Below, one piece after another: positions 59,820-64,000 of a stretch of DNA of 64,000 bases (positions are counted from its first letter, which is position 1; the number at the start of each line of letters is the position of its first letter). The stretch lies in assembly GCF_003946115.1 (NCBI RefSeq), contig NZ_RHOH01000001.1, positions 372,001-436,000 of the forward strand. Reading direction: 5' to 3'. The stretch is from Lacticaseibacillus daqingensis. Lineage in GTDB: Bacteria; Bacillota; Bacilli; Lactobacillales; Lactobacillaceae. The position numbers and the translations under genes are program-made. Below the pieces are notes generated by a model. The model saw only the letters and a list, made by a program, of their open reading frames with translations. It searched no databases and had not been told where the DNA came from.

Positions 59820-61580
59820 GTGAAGTTTGAAGTGAGAGACGCGTTCTTAGTAGATGGAGCGCCGACAAAGTTAATTTCTGGTGCCGTTCACTATTTTCGA
59901 ATTGCCCCCTGCAAATGGTACCAAAGTCTGGCTAATCTCAAGGCAATGGGCGGAAACACGGTTGAGACGTATATCCCGTGGAATTTTCATGAGCCCAAGC
60001 GGAGTGTTTTTGACTTTAGTGGGTGGCACGACCTCAATCGATTCTTAATAGAAGCTGAGGAACTGGGCTTGATGGTTATTATTCGGCCTTCGCCCTACAT
60101 TTGCGCAGAATGGGAATTCGGCGGGTTGCCAGCGTGGTTATTGCGGCGGCCAGTTCGTATTCGCACCACTGATATCAATTACATGGAAGCAGTGACAGCA
60201 TATTATCAGCATCTGATGCCAATACTGGTGCCACACCAGGTAACACAAGGGGGTGGGGTCATCATGATGCAAGTTGAAAATGAGTATGGGTCTTATGGAT
60301 CAGACCAGAAATATATCAAGGCGCTGACTAATCTGATGAGAGCGCAGGGCGTTGACGTACCGCTGTTCACGGCAGATGGTGGCTGGCAGGCAGCACTTGA
60401 AGCTGGTGGTGCGCCAGACCTGGGACTGATTCCAACGGTGAATTTTGGAAGTGAACCGGACCTTAACTTTGACGCATTGCAGACCTTTCATCGACGAAAT
60501 CGACTTCGCTATCCACTGATGTGTATGGAGTTCTGGGACGGATGGTTCAATCAGTGGGGTAATTCCGTGATTCGACGCAGCCCTAAGGAAACCTTGGCCA
60601 CCGTGAAGGCAGTCTTATCACGAGGTAGCATCAACTTCTATATGTTTCATGGTGGCACTAATTTTGGGTTCATGAACGGGGCAAATGACTCAACGGAAGA
60701 TGGATACCAACCACAGGTCACTTCCTACGACTATGATGGCTTATTGACAGAGCAAGGTAACCCCACCCTAAAGTATCAAGTAATCAGAGACTACTTAGAA
60801 GAACAACTTCATAGGGAGCTTCCACAGCCGATTGTGTCTCAAGCTAGGGATTATGGGGTGCTTCGGCCAAAGCAGCGAACTAGTCTGTTTGCCAACTTGA
60901 ACAACTTAACAGCTCCCCGGGTTTCTAATAGTCCGCTGACAATGACTGAGTTGGATCAAGATTATGGATGTGTTGTGTACCAACGGAGGGAACCTTTGGA
61001 GGAAAATACAGCACACTTTCAACTCATTGATACAGCGGATCGAGCCCAAGTCTTTCTTGATGGTACAAGAATCGCGATTAGAACACGTGCTAATATGGAA
61101 GATAGCTTTTTCTCGAGTGAATCTGTTGTGGGTAGACGTTTGACAGTTCTGGTGGAGAACACCGGACGAACGAATTACGGTCCGCGTATGGGCCAAGTTT
61201 ATCAGTCTAAGGGTATGCGAGGTGGTATTAGGCAAAATCTAGCGTTTTTGTATGATTGGAATCAATATGTGCTTGATTTTAGGGATATTAGCAAACTAGA
61301 TTATGACTTGCCTGAGGTCCCGGGGACACCAACTGTTACTAAGTTTGAGTTGTTTATTGATCAGCCGCAGGAAACCTTCATTAATATGACCAAGTGGGGG
61401 CGTGGTATTGTTTTGATAAATGGCCTTAACCTGGGCCGATTCTGGGATATTGGGCCGTATGTCACGCTATTTGCACCTGCCGACGTTTTTCAAATCGGTG
61501 TGAATCAGATCGAGGTGGTTCAGTTGGAAGGAAGGATGATTCAGAAGCTGCAGTTCTCGGAAAAGCCGGTGGAGATCTAA
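59820..61580 (+). CDS. GH35 beta-galactosidase (BgaC-like)
   Basis: 586 residues from GTG 59820, seven bases after GGGAGG; the upstream TTG and ATG codons overlap that site. GH35 marks: ISGAVHYFRIAPCKWYQSLA, GGNTVETYIPWNFHEP, acid/base Glu in MMQVENEYGSYG (near 160), nucleophile in MCMEFWDGWFNQWG (near 235), MFHGGTNFGFMNGAN. The C-terminus has jelly-roll domains. No signal peptide. BgaC-type enzymes release Gal from Gal-beta-1,3-GlcNAc or GalNAc, which GH20 would then process. Confidence 0.92.
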   Translation: MKFEVRDAFLVDGAPTKLISGAVHYFRIAPCKWYQSLANLKAMGGNTVETYIPWNFHEPKRSVFDFSGWHDLNRFLIEAEELGLMVIIRPSPYICAEWEFGGLPAWLLRRPVRIRTTDINYMEAVTAYYQHLMPILVPHQVTQGGGVIMMQVENEYGSYGSDQKYIKALTNLMRAQGVDVPLFTADGGWQAALEAGGAPDLGLIPTVNFGSEPDLNFDALQTFHRRNRLRYPLMCMEFWDGWFNQWGNSVIRRSPKETLATVKAVLSRGSINFYMFHGGTNFGFMNGANDSTEDGYQPQVTSYDYDGLLTEQGNPTLKYQVIRDYLEEQLHRELPQPIVSQARDYGVLRPKQRTSLFANLNNLTAPRVSNSPLTMTELDQDYGCVVYQRREPLEENTAHFQLIDTADRAQVFLDGTRIAIRTRANMEDSFFSSESVVGRRLTVLVENTGRTNYGPRMGQVYQSKGMRGGIRQNLAFLYDWNQYVLDFRDISKLDYDLPEVPGTPTVTKFELFIDQPQETFINMTKWGRGIVLINGLNLGRFWDIGPYVTLFAPADVFQIGVNQIEVVQLEGRMIQKLQFSEKPVEI

Positions 61581-61652
61581 CAAGCTACGATAATGTAGTG
61601 TGAGCGTCCCGCGATGTAGGGCCCGAGTAACCAATTGTTCGGTCAACTATTC

Positions 61653-61695
61653 AAAGATCCGCGGTCTCCTCTTGAGACTACGGATCTTTATTTCC
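61653..61695 (+). terminator. Terminator of the glycan locus
   Basis: AAAGATCCG and GTCTC pair with GAGAC and CGGATCTTT around a four-base loop, then a T-rich run. Confidence 0.85.
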
Positions 61696-62096
61696 ACTAA
61701 AGTGTGTGCATACGTAATCCGTGTCACCTAGGTAGACGATGTGTCTAGAATGTGATGGGATTGAGTTCACCTTATATGCAAGAATGTATTGTGTGGCCCT
61801 TTTTAACTTGTTAAGTCACGTGGAATAGGTGCGCCCTTAAACAGACTAACCTCTTTTTGGCCGCCTCTGGTTGGTAATGCAACCATTGCGTAATGAAGGC
61901 TCTTGGCACCCTTAGCGATTTTCCTTTGGAGAGTCGCTAAGGGTGCCAAGAGCCTACGCCAACTTTATCTATACTATAATTACAGCAGGATGTTACAGGG
62001 CTTTTGCTCAAAGCAAGGTGATGAGATAAATTCGATCAAGTGCTCGCTTCTATCAGTAAGGAGGCATATGATAGGTCAGTACCAGTAAGCTTTTAG
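61696..62096. other. Intergenic stretch with orphan promoter and start
   Basis: No gene of normal length. TATAAT near 61977 and, further on, AAGGAGG followed by ATG 62068 give a six-codon frame (MIGQYQ, stop), which looks like the truncated start of a lost gene. The strong hairpin at 61897-61955 is listed separately. Confidence 0.45.
61897..61955. repeat. Perfect 22-bp inverted repeat
   Basis: 61897-61918 (beginning AGGCTCTTGGCACC) is exactly complementary to 61934-61955, with a 15-base loop. Outward T-runs are lacking, so it may be a bidirectional terminator for the convergent genes or the relic of a small element. Confidence 0.65.
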
Positions 62097-63470
62097 CTAA
62101 TTGAGGTGCTGGCCATTGCTAGTAAAAACTTGTTTGAACCAGTTGAAGGATTTTTTCGGAATGCGTCGCAGATCTCGGACTTCTTGATTTGTACGGTTGA
62201 CGTAGACGGCACCGTATCGCTTGTCCATGTTGCCGCTGGAACTTGGAATATCAATCAACCCCCAAGCTAAGTAACCAAGTACTTGGACGCCATCTTTAAA
62301 AATAGCGTCTTTCATAGATTGCAAATGCTGGCGATGATAGTCGATACGGTAGTCGTCCTGAATTTCCTCATCGGTATCTGGTTCGCGAATACCGAGACCA
62401 TTCTCGATTGGGAACAGGGGCAGACCATAAGCGTTGTAGACTTTGGTGAGAATGTCGCGGAAGCCGATAGGGTCGACATTCCAGTGCCATTCATTAGATC
62501 TAGTATACGGGTTACGTACGTTGCCGAAGTCCAGGTAACGTAGGGGGCTAGTGTTAATAGGGACTAAACTGCTGTCGATTAAGTCGCTACGATAATAGGA
62601 GAAGGCGATGTAGTCACTGGTCAGTTGTGTAAAGGCAGCTTTGTCTTGTTCAGTTAAGTCTATATCGAGGCGGTTATTTTTCACGTAGGTCATCACTTCG
62701 TTGGAGTAGCGGCCACGAACGAATACATCCATTAGGTTTCGATTGGAAAATTCATCAATCTTGCGCGCATATTGGTTGTCAAGCGGGTTTGCCGTTGACG
62801 CATAGACTTCCTCATATGCAAGCATACCGCCAATCTTAGCTTTAGTGGTGTTGTGGAGATAGTTTGCAATTTGTGCGTGCGCACTCATTACGTGATTGGT
62901 GATGGTGAGAATTTCTTCGTCAGAAGTACCCCCTTCGAGGCAGCCGGCATAAATACGAGCATTACTTGTGGTATAGAGATTTTGCTCGTTGAACGTAATC
63001 CAGTACGGAACGATAGGAGCAAATTCGTCAACCATACGCTTGCCAAAGCGAACAAAGGCATCGACGACATGGCGGCTCAGAAATCCATTGTACTTCTGAG
63101 CCAAGGCCAGCGGCATATCGAAGTGATATAGGCAGATCATTGGTGTAATATCTCGATCTAGTAGCGCCTCGATCAGGTGTTGATAAAAAGCGATGCCTTC
63201 TGGGTTAAAGTTGCCGTCACCAGTGGGGCAGACGCGACTCCACCCAATTTGGAACCGATAGCAGGTGACGCCCATCTCGTGCATTAGGTCGAAGTCTTCT
63301 TCATAACGATGGTATTCGTCAATTGCGGTTGACCAGTCCATATTGCTTGGTCCAGCTGATCGTTGATCATAGATTGATGGTCCGCGACCGCCTAAGTTTT
63401 GACCACCTTCAGTTTGCATACTTGAAGTTGAGTTACCCCACAGAAAGGTCGTGGGAAGCTGATTGGTCAT
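62097..63470 (-). CDS. GH1 6-phospho-beta-glucosidase (copy B)
   Basis: 457 residues; AAGGAGGAAC upstream of ATG 63470. FLWGNSTSSMQTEGGQNLGG, acid/base in ITFNEQN, nucleophile in PIENGLG, DKRYGAVYVNRTNQEVRDLR. Same length as copy A at 28954-30327 and closely similar throughout, but written in AT-richer codons like the adjacent glycan locus. It has no PTS or regulator beside it. Confidence 0.92.
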   Translation of the reverse strand: MTNQLPTTFLWGNSTSSMQTEGGQNLGGRGPSIYDQRSAGPSNMDWSTAIDEYHRYEEDFDLMHEMGVTCYRFQIGWSRVCPTGDGNFNPEGIAFYQHLIEALLDRDITPMICLYHFDMPLALAQKYNGFLSRHVVDAFVRFGKRMVDEFAPIVPYWITFNEQNLYTTSNARIYAGCLEGGTSDEEILTITNHVMSAHAQIANYLHNTTKAKIGGMLAYEEVYASTANPLDNQYARKIDEFSNRNLMDVFVRGRYSNEVMTYVKNNRLDIDLTEQDKAAFTQLTSDYIAFSYYRSDLIDSSLVPINTSPLRYLDFGNVRNPYTRSNEWHWNVDPIGFRDILTKVYNAYGLPLFPIENGLGIREPDTDEEIQDDYRIDYHRQHLQSMKDAIFKDGVQVLGYLAWGLIDIPSSSGNMDKRYGAVYVNRTNQEVRDLRRIPKKSFNWFKQVFTSNGQHLN

Positions 63471-63513
63471 TGTGTTCCTCCTTAGGTGACATGGGTATTG
63501 GTAGGTGAGACAA

Positions 63514-63553
63514 CGGCACTTCAGCGAACGTAAGCGCCGAAATGCCGAGGTTG
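63514..63553 (-). terminator. Leftward hairpin between YitT-like gene and GH1 copy B
   Basis: CGGCACTTCAGCG and CGCCGAAATGCCG pair at 11 of 13 positions. Likely ends the transcript of the gene at 63597; T-run weak. Confidence 0.45.
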
Positions 63554-63596
63554 GTGTAACAATCTATGGGATTTGGATAAACTTATTAGGGTGAAA

Positions 63597-64000
63597 CTAA
63601 CGAGATCGCCATCGTTGTAAGGCGTTCAGGGTAAACGTGTACAGTAAGATAAAGATTAAGCCGGCTAGAAATGACTGCCAACCGAATTGCCAGGCTCCAA
63701 TAACGAGGACGGTAATATTAATTAGCTGAAGGCTAAATGAAACGCTGATATTTGGCCAGTGTTTGTTAACAATCAGAGCGAACACGTCAAGCCCAGCGGT
63801 TGAGGCGTGGTGGGAGATACAGAGGAAGTAACCTGCTCCAATTGCTAGACCGGCCAGGGGGAGAACCAGCCAAAGCGGGAGGTCAATGGCGGGTTGAAAG
63901 GTCTGTGCAACAGAAAACCAAATCATGTATGCAACGCTGGATACAATAGAGTTGAGAAAAGTGCGTGTGCCTAGCAGTAGTAAAGCTGCAAGCAGGCAGC
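63597..64000 (-). CDS. YitT-like membrane protein (5' truncated by window edge)
   Basis: The leftward frame is open to the window edge (LAALLLLGTRTFLNSIVSSV, AYMIWFSVAQTF), so the ATG at 63926 is internal. Hydrophobic helices include LWLVLPLAGLAIGAGYFLCI and LQLINITVLVIGAWQFGWQS, with the family motif HHASTAGLDVFALIVNKHW (compare TGGTDILALI in YitT proteins). Integral membrane protein of unknown transport function. Confidence 0.72.
   Translation of the reverse strand, partial: CLLAALLLLGTRTFLNSIVSSVAYMIWFSVAQTFQPAIDLPLWLVLPLAGLAIGAGYFLCISHHASTAGLDVFALIVNKHWPNISVSFSLQLINITVLVIGAWQFGWQSFLAGLIFILLYTFTLNALQRWRSR

Overview
The window looks like chromosome from a high-GC member of the Lactobacillaceae (a Schleiferilactobacillus/Lacticaseibacillus-like lineage; this is inferred, since no rRNA is present). 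Pointers are GGAGG-type ribosome sites, several PTS/6-phospho-beta-glucosidase sets, Rgg regulators, an LPxTG surface protein, CIRCE and cre elements and an LLH-type phage holin.

Layout. 1-18635 is the right part of a Siphovirus-type prophage: tail genes, tail tip, holin and GH25 lysin read rightward, then a moron-like gene. A short leftward early block, a divergent HTH/repressor pair and a tyrosine integrase follow. 18663-19734 holds two Hsp20 genes, the first under a perfect CIRCE. A parS-like site lies at 19965. 20073-25676 is an oligopeptide ABC transporter operon whose last ATPase is frameshifted. 25838-28877 carries an AbrB/multi-TM membrane protein and a P1B metal ATPase. 28954-41492 is a beta-glucoside region: three GH1 enzymes, a GntR regulator, orphan PTS IIB and IIA, an MFS/MarR pair, and a BglG antiterminator with two leader antiterminator sites and a PTS IIBCA gene. 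41538-45193 has three Rgg-like regulators. 45552-49285 has a surface protein, two small proteins and glycerol kinase. 49593-61580 is a visibly AT-richer, probably acquired glycan locus: lipoprotein, two permeases, YesN/YesM-type two-component system, YesL-like protein, GH20, metallo-beta-lactamase-fold hydrolase, EEP phosphodiesterase and GH35. A fourth GH1 and a partial YitT-like gene end the window.

The most unusual points are these. (1) A compact RNA candidate in the prophage (about 15872-15978) has an extended -10 promoter, four tandem hairpins with six-base loops (three of them TTGGC[T/G]) and a terminator, and it is convergent with a 48-residue membrane peptide gene. This is a possible type I toxin-antitoxin or OOP-like antisense module. 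(2) The major tail protein appears to have a +1-frameshift Thr-rich extension. (3) Four genes are split by single in-frame stop codons (Dit, PTS IIBCA, YesM kinase, LPxTG protein) and one by a one-base deletion. In the surface protein the stop sits exactly at the x of LPxTG. (4) The glycan locus combines two intracellular exoglycosidases with two putative phosphodiesterase-type enzymes.

How they work together: peptides enter by Opp; beta-glucosides enter by PTS as 6-phosphates and are hydrolysed by GH1 enzymes under GntR, BglG and probably CcpA control; the 49-61 kb locus would sense, import and cleave Gal/HexNAc oligosaccharides inside the cell.
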